Below, in pieces: positions 51,144 through 59,977 of a DNA stretch of 64,000 nt; within the stretch, counting starts at the first letter, position 1; the number at the start of each line of letters is the position of its first letter. Made by a program: the position numbers and the translations under genes. Below the pieces are notes generated by a model. That model worked only from the letters and a program-made list of their open reading frames with translations, was not told the origin of the DNA and did not search any database. Source of the DNA: Salinigranum marinum (GTDB taxonomy: Archaea > Halobacteriota > Halobacteria > Halobacteriales > Haloferacaceae); assembly GCF_024228675.1 (NCBI RefSeq), contig NZ_CP100463.1, forward strand, positions 124,001-188,000, given 5' to 3'.

Positions 51144-51369
51144 ACCGCCCGCGTCCAGCGGCTCCCCTGTGAATGAGCGACAGCTTCGTGTTTTGTCTGA
51201 GGCAACGGCGTTCTCAGTGGATTGAAACCGCCGTCTCTGTTCAGTTCCCTGAGCCGGTCGCTCTGGTCGCGTTCGTATTGTTCCAGGAATCGAGTTAGTA
51301 ATCAGGAACGATGGGAACTACCGACAGTGGAACCGTATTCAGAGCTCCTTAAAAATGGACCCCGGATGA

Positions 51370-52899
51370 TCAGTCGTCGCTCGGTTGTGGATCAGCAGCT
51401 CTTGGTGGATTCTCGATCCGCATACCCTTAATGAGGATCTCTCGGTACTCTGTCTGACGATCCTCGGGGACAGATGCTGTTGCCTTACTGACGCCGTAGT
51501 AGACTGCAGCAGTCAGGGCGAGACCGTAGACTGGCGGCCCGAAGACAGGGAACAGACTCCCGACCGGTGTCCAGATAGCAATCTGCAGGAACACGAACCC
51601 GATAAGAAGCGACCACTTCGCTCCTGCCGTTGACGCTTCATCCCAAAAGAGCATCCCGAGCACGCAGGGGATATAAACGAGTGCCAGTGCAACACCATCA
51701 CTTGCAAGCGGAATGATCGCCTGTTCTGCCGCTGGACTGAGTGCGATTCCGAGCACAACTAAGGAGAAGAAGATGGTGAAGTACCGTCCAATCCGTGCTT
51801 CCTTCGAGTCATCCATATCGGGTCTGAACGGCTTCTTTGCGATATCACGGACAAAGATCGAACTGGTTGTAAGGATCTGACTGCTGATCGTTGACATTCC
51901 TGCTGCAAATGCCGCGACGGTGATGACGATGGCTCCGATCGGCAGAAACTCGGCATAAAGGATTGTCATGAATCCATCAGCTGCAGTACCCTCCGGTAGT
52001 TCAGTAATCAAGCTAGAGCCGATTCCGCCGATGAGTAACGCGCTAAATGTAATCACCCAAAGCGAAATGGTTCCCGAGACAGCCGCAGTTCTCGCGATGA
52101 CCTTCGGATTTTTTGCCATCAGCATCCGCTGCCACATGTGAGGGATGAACACCCACGCCATTGTCCACACGAGAGCTCCCGTATACCACGACCCAGTCCC
52201 GGCAGCCGAGAACGTCCACAGCTCGGGATTCTCGGCAAGTGTGGCACTCCATCCAGCAGAGAGCCCACCCGACCAGTAGACGGTGGCAGCGGCGGTGATG
52301 ATTAGTGCCGGCATAAATATGACTGCTTGGAGGGTGTCTATCCAGGCAACTGCCCGGAGGCCTCCAACAAAGAGGTAGAGTGCAACCATACCCATCAGCA
52401 ACAGCACTCCGGTGCTGAAATACTGCTGAGCACCAAGAGCGCCGACGAGGGCTTGAGCAGCCCCTGTCAACTGAATAACCGAGTACGGTACCAGTGCAAG
52501 GATCGCAATTACGGCCACCAGAATCCGGACCGAGTCATCGTCCTCATAGAACTGTGCAAGGAGATCCGAAGGGGTCACGTGGTCGAACTTTCGTCCGAGA
52601 AGCCAAAACCGGGTTCCAATCACCCAAATCAGGATTGGACCAGTGATGTTGAACAGCCCGAACCAAAGCCACCCGCTACCGCTCGAAAAGAACGTCCCAG
52701 GACCGCCCAGAAACGCGAATGTACTGAACCACGTTGCTAAGACGGTCCCGGTCAAAACCAATGTTCCGAGCCCGCGACCAGCGAGATAGTAGTCATCCGG
52801 GGTTACGTCAAGTCGTCCCATCGCGACGTACGCGATACCAAGAACGACTACGAGATACGCGCCGAGCGCTAGTGCAATATTAGTGAACGTCAGGACCAT
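51370..52899 (-). CDS. Sodium:solute symporter family protein
   Basis: 509-residue transporter of the SSS/PutP type with about thirteen transmembrane segments. Family marks are DDYYLAGRGLGTLVLTGTVLATWFSTFAFLGGPGTFF near the N-terminus, the GFVHMWQ-like WVFIPHMWQRMLMAKNPK and the ITVAAFAAGMSTISSQILTTSSIFVRD segment in the sodium-binding helix region. The C-terminal tail is charged. It overlaps the small membrane protein gene upstream (52,899), a typical two-gene unit. Substrate unknown: organic acids, nitriles or amides are possible given the nitrilase nearby, but that is a guess. GC is near 50 percent, lower than the left half of the window. Confidence 0.92.
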   Translation of the reverse strand: MVLTFTNIALALGAYLVVVLGIAYVAMGRLDVTPDDYYLAGRGLGTLVLTGTVLATWFSTFAFLGGPGTFFSSGSGWLWFGLFNITGPILIWVIGTRFWLLGRKFDHVTPSDLLAQFYEDDDSVRILVAVIAILALVPYSVIQLTGAAQALVGALGAQQYFSTGVLLLMGMVALYLFVGGLRAVAWIDTLQAVIFMPALIITAAATVYWSGGLSAGWSATLAENPELWTFSAAGTGSWYTGALVWTMAWVFIPHMWQRMLMAKNPKVIARTAAVSGTISLWVITFSALLIGGIGSSLITELPEGTAADGFMTILYAEFLPIGAIVITVAAFAAGMSTISSQILTTSSIFVRDIAKKPFRPDMDDSKEARIGRYFTIFFSLVVLGIALSPAAEQAIIPLASDGVALALVYIPCVLGMLFWDEASTAGAKWSLLIGFVFLQIAIWTPVGSLFPVFGPPVYGLALTAAVYYGVSKATASVPEDRQTEYREILIKGMRIENPPRAADPQPSDD

Positions 52900-53258
52900 C
52901 AGTCGTCACCTCCCATCTCTGGGATCGGTTCTGGGTTACTGCCTGCTCCAGACTCACTAGTCTGCGGATCGATCTCAGAGTTCAGTTCCACGTCAACGTA
53001 TTCAGTAGCGGCCTCGGACCACGGTTTGAATAAATAAAAGTAGGTTCCAAGCAGGACAACGTTGATCATCCCGTACCAGAAGTACGTCCAGAGAGCAACT
53101 TCTGGCATCGGACCTAACATCTTGGCGTCACTGAATACTACCCCACTCACTGAGAGTGCGATTGCCACAAACGACAGTATGTACAGCCCGAGAAGCCCTT
53201 TTCCGATCGCCGTCTTTGGGATGAACCGGAATGGCTTGCCCTCCGGCGTCGTATTCAT
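52899..53258 (-). CDS. Small membrane partner of the symporter (DUF3311-like)
   Basis: 119 residues with two transmembrane helices (GLLGLYILSFVAIALSVSGVV and VALWTYFWYGMINVVLLGTYFYLF), preceded by a basic start and followed by an acidic tail. Its stop overlaps the ATG of the sodium:solute symporter by one base. Small two-helix proteins of the DUF3311 type commonly precede SSS-family transporters and are thought to be accessory subunits. The match is by layout, so the family name is tentative. Confidence 0.75.
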   Translation of the reverse strand: MNTTPEGKPFRFIPKTAIGKGLLGLYILSFVAIALSVSGVVFSDAKMLGPMPEVALWTYFWYGMINVVLLGTYFYLFKPWSEAATEYVDVELNSEIDPQTSESGAGSNPEPIPEMGGDD

Positions 53259-53674
53259 AGAGTGATCACCTTTTGACTTGACTGATAGGAGCTCCCACCG
53301 TGTTCTCGCTCCATCGTGAGTATCTGAGATGGGCCACTATTTTCTGTTTTCTCGCCAAATTTAATCATTTTTAGTACGATCTGGCACATCGTAGCGATAT
53401 TTTATCTAGCACTGGGGTATAAAACCGTTAGTGTTGGACATAGTTGTTTCCGGTACAGCTCACAACAAATCCTAATTCTTGGATGTTTCAGGCTCTATTT
53501 ACCCCTCTCGGCTTCCTCTACTTACAGGAATCCGTGAAATCAGAGCGGTGGCGAAGCTACCAGTAGATTGGGGAGAAAGCAAACGAGTTCAATCATGGGG
53601 GTGCCCCTACGACAAAGAACTGTTACGTAGCAGCGCATCGCTGGTTATATGATCAATAAGAGGGCACACAATGT
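53259..53674. other. Divergent intergenic region before DJ-1 family gene
   Basis: About 415 AT-rich bases between the symporter pair (minus) and the DJ-1 family gene (plus). It must carry both promoters: candidates are TATTTTATCTAG near 53,398 (minus-strand genes) and TTATATGATCAATAAG at 53,643-53,658 just before the DJ-1 ATG. No gene or strong repeat was found. Confidence 0.4.
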
Positions 53675-54250
53675 ATGCAAATTGGATTTGTGATGTACAA
53701 CGGATTGACTGCGCTTGATTTTATTGGAATCCATGACGCAGTCACACGATTAAAAACAATGGGATTCAATGAGAACATTTGCTGGGAGACCTGTGCACTG
53801 ACTGAAAGAGTCACGGCGACGGGAAAAGTAACCTTTGAGCCAACTGCTGTTGGAGAGGAACTAGATCGGTTTGACGTTGTAGTAGTCCCTGGCTGTGTCG
53901 ATGTTGACTCTGTGACCGCGGACGACGAACTGATCGGTTGGATCGGAACAGCAAAAGGGGCAGATCTCTTAGTTTCTGTCTGTACTGGATCGATCCTCCT
54001 TGCTGCAGCCGGACTGCTCAAGGACATCCCGGCGACGACCCATCCAACGGCCTATGATACGCTCTCGGAGTACTGCGAGGTCATTGATGACCGGATCGTC
54101 GACACTGGAGACATAATTACCGCCCGCGGCGTCACCTCATCAATCGACCTCGGGCTGCACCTTTGCGAGAAATTTGCTGACAGAGAGACCCGCGAAGCGA
54201 TTGCGGCACAAATGGACTACCCACATTACAGTGGATCTCAGGCAACGTGA
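53675..54250 (+). CDS. DJ-1/PfpI family protein, isonitrile hydratase-like
   Basis: 191-residue class I glutamine amidotransferase-like protein. The N-terminus MQIGFVMYNGLTALDFIGIHDAV and the nucleophile elbow LLVSVCTGSILLAAAGLL, with Cys in a SVCTGS turn, match the subgroup of isonitrile hydratases and AraC-linked DJ-1 proteins. The Asp in LDFIGIHD after the first strand is the second conserved polar residue. The HPTAYDTL and RGVTSSIDLGLHL segments follow the family. Isonitrile hydratase converts isonitriles to N-formamides. With a nitrilase gene 34 bases away in the opposite, convergent direction, C-N triple-bond chemistry is a tempting theme. Function is inferred at subgroup level only. 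Confidence 0.82.
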   Translation: MQIGFVMYNGLTALDFIGIHDAVTRLKTMGFNENICWETCALTERVTATGKVTFEPTAVGEELDRFDVVVVPGCVDVDSVTADDELIGWIGTAKGADLLVSVCTGSILLAAAGLLKDIPATTHPTAYDTLSEYCEVIDDRIVDTGDIITARGVTSSIDLGLHLCEKFADRETREAIAAQMDYPHYSGSQAT

Positions 54251-54283
54251 GTTGCCCACGTTTTTGTGCAGCGGCCTGCGGGA

Positions 54284-55360
54284 CTACTCATTTGACGTAG
54301 ACTCGTCTACTTCGGGCGGCTGTCTTGCTGACCCCGATTCAGAAAGGTTCCCTGAATGAGTCGTCTGTTGTGCCTGTGCTTGGCCCTGCTGAAATTGCTC
54401 GTGGAGTGGCTTGAGTTCATCTCGATTAATGTTGAACTCAAAGATGTCGAACCGATTGTACTGCCCCACTACGTCATGCATCAGCTTCGGCTCTATTGTC
54501 TCTTCGAGTGAAATATCTGCGTATACGATTCCTTCTTCATCGCCCAAGGGCCCAGCAAGGATTTCTCCAGTCGGACCAACAACCGCTGTAAAGTAACTCT
54601 GGTTTTCTCCGCCCAGCAGTTCTCTCGCCCGGTCACTCTCGCACACCTCGTAGAAACTCTCGTCGAAGTACTCGGTCGAGACTATGTTGAACACCTTCCC
54701 TTCGAATGCATGCGTGTGTGATCGGATCTTGGTGGCAAGCCCAATATCGTACTCTTGATTGAAGTGGAACGCGGGGTAGTTCGAGACGTGAATCTGTTCA
54801 CCCTGCGCCATCAGCGCGTACCGAGCTAGAGGATTCGTGTTCTCCCCGCACGCTAGAGTCCCCAGTTGACCATAGGGCGTATCGTACACCGTTATTGAGG
54901 AGCCATCGCCGCGACCCCACGAGAGCTTCTCCGCGTGAGTCGGCACGATCTTTCTGTGCTTTCCAAGTAACTCACCTTGATCGCTGATAATGAGATTTGT
55001 GTTGTACAGCGTGCCGGTCGTCGCAGGATCCCGTTCGGTGATGCCCATCACGACAAACGTATCAGTCTGATTGGCAACCCTACAGAGTTGTTTCGTAACG
55101 GAACTCGGAACGTCAACAGCCTGCTGTCGGTACTTCTTATACCAATCGTAGCCATCGATTGGTGCGTTGACCCAGTTCCAGTAGGGATAGCCCGGTATGA
55201 ATGTTTCAGGGAAACCAATGATTTTGGCCCCATTGTCAGCGGCTTCTCTTATCAGCCGGCACGCCTTCTCGACGGTTGCATCCCGGTCTAGGTATACTGG
55301 TGAGGCCTGAACGGCGGCAACAGTAAATTCCTCTTCGGAGTAGTTGTGTGGGTTGCTCAT
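54284..55360 (-). CDS. Nitrilase
   Basis: 358-residue nitrilase-branch hydrolase, expected to convert nitriles to carboxylic acids and ammonia. The catalytic triad is clear: Glu in GFPETFIPGYPYWNW, Lys in GKHRKIVPTHAEKLSWGRGDG and Cys in GTLACGENTNPLARYALMAQGEQIH. The CGENTNP context and overall length mark true nitrilases rather than amidases or ureidopropionases. A Gln/Ser-rich C-terminal tail (about residues 315-358) is non-conserved. It is convergent with the DJ-1 family gene; the promoter lies in the AT-rich region after 55,360. Natural substrate unknown. Confidence 0.93.
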   Translation of the reverse strand: MSNPHNYSEEEFTVAAVQASPVYLDRDATVEKACRLIREAADNGAKIIGFPETFIPGYPYWNWVNAPIDGYDWYKKYRQQAVDVPSSVTKQLCRVANQTDTFVVMGITERDPATTGTLYNTNLIISDQGELLGKHRKIVPTHAEKLSWGRGDGSSITVYDTPYGQLGTLACGENTNPLARYALMAQGEQIHVSNYPAFHFNQEYDIGLATKIRSHTHAFEGKVFNIVSTEYFDESFYEVCESDRARELLGGENQSYFTAVVGPTGEILAGPLGDEEGIVYADISLEETIEPKLMHDVVGQYNRFDIFEFNINRDELKPLHEQFQQGQAQAQQTTHSGNLSESGSARQPPEVDESTSNE

Positions 55361-55574
55361 GGGTTGATATCTGATTCAGTCTTGTTTTTTTGTAATCTCT
55401 TCACCATATTGCAACGTCCGACCGAGAATCGTCTATGTGGCACATCGACGAGCATGCAATAGAACGTGATAATAGTATTTGTATAGGAAAATATATTCTA
55501 AAAACTTGTTTGTTTGTCTAATAACAATGTTGAAAAGGATTGTATGGTCGAGTCGGTTCGTTACAGGCATTAAA

Positions 55575-55632
55575 ATTCAGTACTTCACGAAGCCGGTTAG
55601 TTGAGACGTCTGCTTGCGGAAGGTGTGCTTAG
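55575..55632 (+). repeat. Solo 58-bp left end of the ISH3-type element
   Basis: These 58 bases are identical to 39,242-39,299, the left end and first transposase codons of the ISH3-type element (CAGTACTTCACGAAGCCGG and on to GTGTGCTTAG), then homology stops abruptly. The rest of the element is missing and the next base begins the sequence in front of a small gene at 55,639. This is a deletion or abortive-transposition scar. It also removed whatever promoter the small gene had. Confidence 0.85.
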
Positions 55633-55638
55633 GAGTGG

Positions 55639-55881
55639 GTGACCGTTGTCCGGTACGATCACGATAGTGAGGGGAGAACCGAAGCGACCCACGATGTCAC
55701 CGAGGAGGGGTTACACATCAATGTCTATCGTGACGGGGAGAAGACCGACAGCCACGAAGTCACCCCACCGCTTCCGGCGAACCAAACACTCAACGCCGCC
55801 GAGGACCATTTGAGCACGCACCTGGATGGGTACATACGGAGATTAGAACGATGGCACGGGATTCCCCGCGACGGCCCATGA
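55639..55881 (+). CDS. Small conserved protein A, copy 1
   Basis: 80 residues from GTG 55,639: MTVVRYDHDSEGRTEATHDV, TEEGLHINVYRDGEKTDSHE, a PANQTLNAAEDHLSTHLDGY segment and a C-terminal RRLERWHGIPRDGP. It is real coding because a second copy with the same pattern (HDVTEEGLHVDIYRDDEK, AEDHL, EEWHEI) is found, split, at 63,787-63,653 and 58,262-58,197. The gene overlaps small gene B by 31 bases, as in the other locus. Function unknown; small, acidic, soluble, alpha/beta. It sits immediately after an IS scar, so its promoter may be lost. Confidence 0.7.
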   Translation: MTVVRYDHDSEGRTEATHDVTEEGLHINVYRDGEKTDSHEVTPPLPANQTLNAAEDHLSTHLDGYIRRLERWHGIPRDGP

Positions 55882-56042
55882 CTGACGCCGAACTCGAGGA
55901 GCTGCGCGAAAAGATGGAAGAGCAGCGTGGCGAGATTCGTGACTACCTCGAGGACGAGGGCGTCGACGTGAGCACGTGGGAGATCTCAGGCGAAGCCAGC
56001 GCTGACCCCGACGCCGAGCGCGACACGGCTGATTCTGACTGA
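55851..56042 (+). CDS. Small conserved protein B, copy 1
   Basis: 63 residues: MARDSPRRPMTDAELEELRE, a charged helix and an acidic C-terminus. The MARD...MTDAELE start recurs in the protein encoded at 58,224-58,021 (MARDTRGSMTEEELAAASDA), and MNDAELE in the one at 57,998. It is translated from within the end of gene A (31-base overlap). Possible role: partner of A in a two-component small-protein module. No domain is recognised. The helix-rich, highly charged nature would allow binding to A or DNA. Confidence 0.65.
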   Translation: MARDSPRRPMTDAELEELREKMEEQRGEIRDYLEDEGVDVSTWEISGEASADPDAERDTADSD

Positions 56043-56127
56043 ATGCGAACGGCGTTGACCGACGCCGAACTCGGAGATATTTCTTGATTTCTCCTTGGAT
56101 CTCAGCTTTGCACGTTGGGAGAATAAT

Positions 56128-57532
56128 CATTCGTATTCGGTTAAGACATGAAACCAGCATACAGCGCTGCATTCACCTCCTCAAGTAGAGTCAGCCGTGA
56201 TGGAGACGGTTGCCTCGCCTCCCGATACCACGTGTCTGGGAGATTCGGTTCGTAGCTGAACGAAACGACGATCTCGGAGAGGACTTGCTGGGCGTACGAC
56301 CGGAAGGTCTTCGCCCAGCGTTCGGTTGGAAACACGCAGTCATCACCCAGTTCCTGGGCGTGATCGACGAACAACCGAAGGATGGCTCTGCTGACCACCA
56401 GTGTCAGCAGAGCCGCCGTCACCTGAATCCGGACGATGTGTTCCTTCTCCGTCCGAAATCTCCCCAGCCCATACTGCGACTTCAGCTCACGGAAACAACA
56501 AACTCAACGACCCACCGAGCACGGTACAGCGTCGCTACCTGCTCCGGACTGAACTCACCGCTCGGCAAGTTCGTGATGTACAACCGATAGCCGTCGTCGG
56601 CGTCCGAATCGCGGACGCCGACGACTCGGAAACCGCTTGCTGTCCCACGATTTTCCGTTCGTTGTACGCTCGCCGCTGGAACCTGACTTCGACCTCAACG
56701 TCGATGTGTTCCCTACACAGATCACCCGACAACATCGAAGACCGCGTTCCGTCGATGCGAGAATGGCGCGCCCGCGCCATTTCCGCTCAGTTTCTCGGAC
56801 GATCAGCGGATTCGAACTCCGCTTCAGTCTGCTGACGAAGAAAGCCATCGTTTTCGTCGATCAACGCGAAACGACGATACTTGAAAAAAGCCGAGATCCA
56901 GCAGGAACAAAGCCGTCCTCGCAGCCACGAGCCGGTTTTGAACAGGGTGCTTTCGTGGTGTGCGTTCGTCGGTGATCGCGCGCGCGATCACCGACTGGTG
57001 GTGACGCTGTGGACGAGGTAGAGCTTGAGCCCGGAGACACCGGATGCGTCGCAGGGAACGCTGAGAGGAACCGAATCAACCGCACCACCGTGGCGTCAGC
57101 GACGACAACGTCGCGGAAATCGGTCGAAGGCTGGAGCGATGGATGTGAGGACAGCGACTCCTCGACGGCGTGGTCGAGGAGGTCGCGCAGGAGCTGCTCC
57201 AGTTGTGCGGTGAATCGGTCGTAGAAACTCGAAGCGACGAGATTCTGGCCGGTAGCGCCGTTGTACGTACGGCGATACGCGGCGATCGAACGGGCTTCGC
57301 CGCCGACGGCGAAGCCCACGACCATCGTCCAAACCAGTACACGGACGTCGAGTTTGCGCTCTCTCACGACGACTTCGCGCTCACGCGCGAGGTCGTCGAT
57401 CATACCTGACGGAAACAGCGAAGTCAACAGCGACGTAATTGCATCTGGGGAGAGCTTCATTCACCTCCCCTTTGCTCTACGAGTTCAGGTAGCCGTCGGC
57501 TTGCGATTTAGCTCCTAAACCGAATACGAATG
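56128..57532 (-). mobile_element. Second ISH8-type element, 10-bp target duplication, decayed gene
   Basis: Ends CATTCGTATTCGGTTAAG (56,128-56,145) and, inverted, CATTCGTATTCGGTTTAG (to 57,532) match at 17 of 18 bases. The 10-bp flanks GGAGAATAAT (56,118-56,127 and 57,533-57,542) are identical. Length 1,405 bases. It is related to the element at 49,644, but with different end bases and many coding differences, so it is a distinct subtype that arrived independently. Confidence 0.88.
56141..57460 (-). pseudogene. ISH8-type (IS4 family) transposase, several frameshifts
   Basis: The start is intact (MKLSPDAITSLLTSLFPSGM, RVLVWTMVVGFAVGGEARSI, VVADATVVRLIRFLSAFPAT with the first catalytic Asp). 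The frame is lost near 57,025. Fragments in other frames continue it: FALIDENDGF-like and RSSNPLIVRETERKWRGRAI, then DLCREHIDVEVEVRFQRRAY, and finally LLTLVVSRAILRLFVDHAQE to the end at 56,141. At least three indels are needed, so the gene is dead. In contrast, the ends and duplication remain sharp. Confidence 0.8.
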
Positions 57533-57827
57533 GGAGAATAATATATTGATCTCACAAACGGACACGAGAAACGGTCTTCCGTCGGATTCTCACAGTCAGC
57601 GGAACAGTGGGAGTCGGTCTTCACCGGGGCAACGTGACCGCATGTCTGGTGTAGATTGTGATTTCAAGCGAGGAGTCACCGTCCACCCCGTTGTCCGAAT
57701 ACTGCCACAAGGCCGCTTCTGTTGCTGTTTCGTCGCTTAGACGTATGAGTGAGTCAGCGGCTCCGTCGATGCGACCGGGGCGATGCGGTCTTAACCAATA
57801 GTGAGAAAGGTCGGCTCTAAATGTTGG

Positions 57828-57998
57828 TTAATATTCTTCGACTAGCTGATCGTTGAGTGTATCAGGCCTCGGGAGGTCCTCGACCGTGGCCGCGATCTCT
57901 TCGGGAGTACGGTTGGTCCCCTCCGCGAGGAACTCGGTAACGCGGTCGCCGAGGTCGTCGATCGCCTCCTCGAACGCTTCGAGTTCTGCGTCATTCAT
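57828..57998 (-). CDS. Small conserved protein B-like, third member
   Basis: 56 residues from ATG 57,998: MNDAELEAFEEAIDDLGDRV, TEFLAEGTNRTPEEIAATVE and an acidic end. It follows the B copy 2 gene by 22 bases and shares its MxDAELE start and single charged helix. Probably a tandem duplicate of B. Function unknown. Confidence 0.55.
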   Translation of the reverse strand: MNDAELEAFEEAIDDLGDRVTEFLAEGTNRTPEEIAATVEDLPRPDTLNDQLVEEY

Positions 57999-58020
57999 TA
58001 CCTCGTCGCGACGAGGCTGG

Positions 58021-58224
58021 TCACTCCCCACCATCGGGAACAGCTTCGCTGCTGTCGTCAGACTCGTCGAGAGATGAAAAGTAGCGGTCGGCACGATAGT
58101 CCTCAGGGTCACCACCGAGATCCTCGGCGAGATCGGCACGTACCTTCTCCCGGAGTTCCTGAATCGCGTCACTCGCCGCGGCGAGTTCCTCCTCCGTCAT
58201 CGATCCTCGCGTATCTCGTGCCAT
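58021..58224 (-). CDS. Small conserved protein B, copy 2
   Basis: 67 residues: MARDTRGSMTEEELAAASDA, IQELREKVRADLAEDLGGDP and an acidic tail. It parallels the B protein at 55,851 (MARDSPRRPMTDAELEELRE). Its start overlaps the end of an A-type gene by 28 bases, the same arrangement as at 55,851. That A gene has been split by the 5.4-kb insertion, so expression of B copy 2 from its native promoter is interrupted. Confidence 0.62.
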   Translation of the reverse strand: MARDTRGSMTEEELAAASDAIQELREKVRADLAEDLGGDPEDYRADRYFSSLDESDDSSEAVPDGGE

Positions 58225-58262
58225 TCTTCGTACTTCTGTACGAACCGTTCGAGGTTCAGGGG
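58197..58262 (-). pseudogene. Protein A copy 2, C-terminal fragment
   Basis: On the minus strand LERFVQKYEEWHEIREDR plus stop matches the end of protein A (GYIRRLERWHGIPRDGP). The remainder of this gene lies 5.4 kb away at 63,653-63,787. Removing the insert and one copy of the ~8-base duplicated target joins AEDHLARN directly to LERFVQKYEEWHE in frame. This fragment is thus the distal half of an interrupted gene. Confidence 0.75.
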
Positions 58263-58519
58263 GGCTCTGTTGAAACCCTCAGAGCTTGATACGAATCGCG
58301 TGCTGCATACAGAGGATGTGTACAGCAGAGGGTTATCGACAGGCGAAAAAGGTAACCCGGGCGTTATTGTCCGATGGTGACAGGACAGCTGTGCTGAATA
58401 TAGAGGTGAGCTCGTTGACTGAGAACGGGTGAACGCCTCGATTCCTCCGGCACCTCCGACGGGACCCATCATTATATACGATATCGTGATAGATTGTGGG
58501 ATTACCCCTTCCCCCAGTT

Positions 58520-59977
58520 ATGAACCGTCGGGCGCTCATCGAAATATTCGTCGTCGTAGTCGTCCTCGGTAGTACCGCGGCGATGCCGTTCGCGTCGGCC
58601 CACGAGACTCCTCCTCCCTATCCCCAGTTCGAGCCGAACGACGACTTCGATCGAGCGACTAAGATCACTCCCCGGACGCTCCATGGCCTCGAGGCGATCA
58701 AGTACACGAACGCGACACATCGACCCGCCATCGTGCCACCGCCAGCCTGGGAAATCTGGCACGACGACGAGGACGTTTATGCAGTTGACCTCGAACGAGG
58801 CGAGCCTCTGCCGGTCACGTTGTATCACTACGGCAACGACGGGAACCTCCAATACGAAATCTACGATCCATCAAAAAGCGAAGTTGCGAGCGTCGATCCT
58901 GATGGGAACTGGCAGCAAACCGGTTCCGCACTCGGTCGGAGCGAGAAGGCCATCCAGAAGGGGAATTCCACCGTCCTGGCCCGGTGTAGCGGCACCCACT
59001 ACATCAAGGTCAAAAACGAAGAATCCACTCGGGCCTCGTACCGCCTCGAAGTCGATGACCGATTTGAGCACAACGACGAGCTAACCTCCGCGGCGACGCT
59101 GACCGAGGGGACCTACGATGATCTCATGATCACCACGTACGACGAGGACTTCTATCGGCTCGACGTCGACAAGGGGGAGACCATCGAGGCCACGATCAGA
59201 CTCACGACACAGGCCCACTGGGAGGGAACCCTGCCCCCGGAGCGCGTGACGTATGGGAGCTCGGTCACCTACGAGGAGTGGGCGCCGTACGATCACCCAC
59301 GGTGGGAGACGCCGTCGTTTCACTTTGAGGCTCGGTCGGGCGTATCCGGCGGGGGAGACTTTCGAAGCAGGCCGGTCAATCAGGTGGAAAATGATCAAAT
59401 CCACCAGGACACCGTCTCCCTGGAAATCACGGAAAGTGGGACGATATTCCTCATCGTTCGGGCCGATAGCTGGTGGACCTCCGCCATCGACGGCGCGCCC
59501 AAGTGGAAGGCGAACAGCGCCCGGTACGACCTCACCATCACTCGAAGTGGTTCGCCCACAGAGCCCGACCAACCGGATCATGATTCCGACGACACGTCGA
59601 CGGACTCGGTCGAGGAGGCATTCGATCGGCTCGAAGTGGACGCACAGACCACGGACGTCGGATTCGCGACGTCCCAACTCGGTGGCGAGATCGTGAACCT
59701 CCACGTTCGTGGGCGTGGAACGTACTCCTTCGAACTCGACGAGAATCTCGACATCGAGGACTTCTCGGGGTGTGGTCGCGACGACGCCACCCTCGAAGTC
59801 GAAACCGACGATGACACCGTCCATCGAATCGGGAGTTCGGAACGTCCGAGTAGGGAACTGCGGACTGCGTTCAACGGCGACGATATCAGAGTTCGTGGGG
59901 TGGGTCCCGTGAAAAGGTTGAAATGGGGCGCGATAACCGTCGCGAAGGACCTGTTGGATGAGCTCCCGTTTTCCTGA
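58520..59977 (+). CDS. Secreted protein with paired PPC-like beta domains
   Basis: 485 residues from ATG 58,520. A signal peptide (IEIFVVVVVLGSTAAMPFASAHE) is followed by YPQFEPNDDFDRATKITPR and later VDDRFEHNDELTSAATLTEG, the EPNDxxxxA starts of two pre-peptidase C-terminal (PPC)-like beta-sandwich domains, each with a DEDxYxxDLxxGE motif (DEDVYAVDLERGE; DEDFYRLDVDKGE). A serine/aspartate-rich linker near residue 360 leads to a third beta-rich region. No catalytic domain is seen; it is probably a surface-exposed binding protein. It is the first gene within the mobile unit and unrelated in function to the permease and hydantoinase genes, which face the other way. Confidence 0.78.
   Translation: MNRRALIEIFVVVVVLGSTAAMPFASAHETPPPYPQFEPNDDFDRATKITPRTLHGLEAIKYTNATHRPAIVPPPAWEIWHDDEDVYAVDLERGEPLPVTLYHYGNDGNLQYEIYDPSKSEVASVDPDGNWQQTGSALGRSEKAIQKGNSTVLARCSGTHYIKVKNEESTRASYRLEVDDRFEHNDELTSAATLTEGTYDDLMITTYDEDFYRLDVDKGETIEATIRLTTQAHWEGTLPPERVTYGSSVTYEEWAPYDHPRWETPSFHFEARSGVSGGGDFRSRPVNQVENDQIHQDTVSLEITESGTIFLIVRADSWWTSAIDGAPKWKANSARYDLTITRSGSPTEPDQPDHDSDDTSTDSVEEAFDRLEVDAQTTDVGFATSQLGGEIVNLHVRGRGTYSFELDENLDIEDFSGCGRDDATLEVETDDDTVHRIGSSERPSRELRTAFNGDDIRVRGVGPVKRLKWGAITVAKDLLDELPFS

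Noticed and set aside
51144-51369. Outer right end of the ISH3-like element interrupted at 49,644
   Set aside because: No sequence here pairs convincingly with the region before 48,564, so the ends could not be called.
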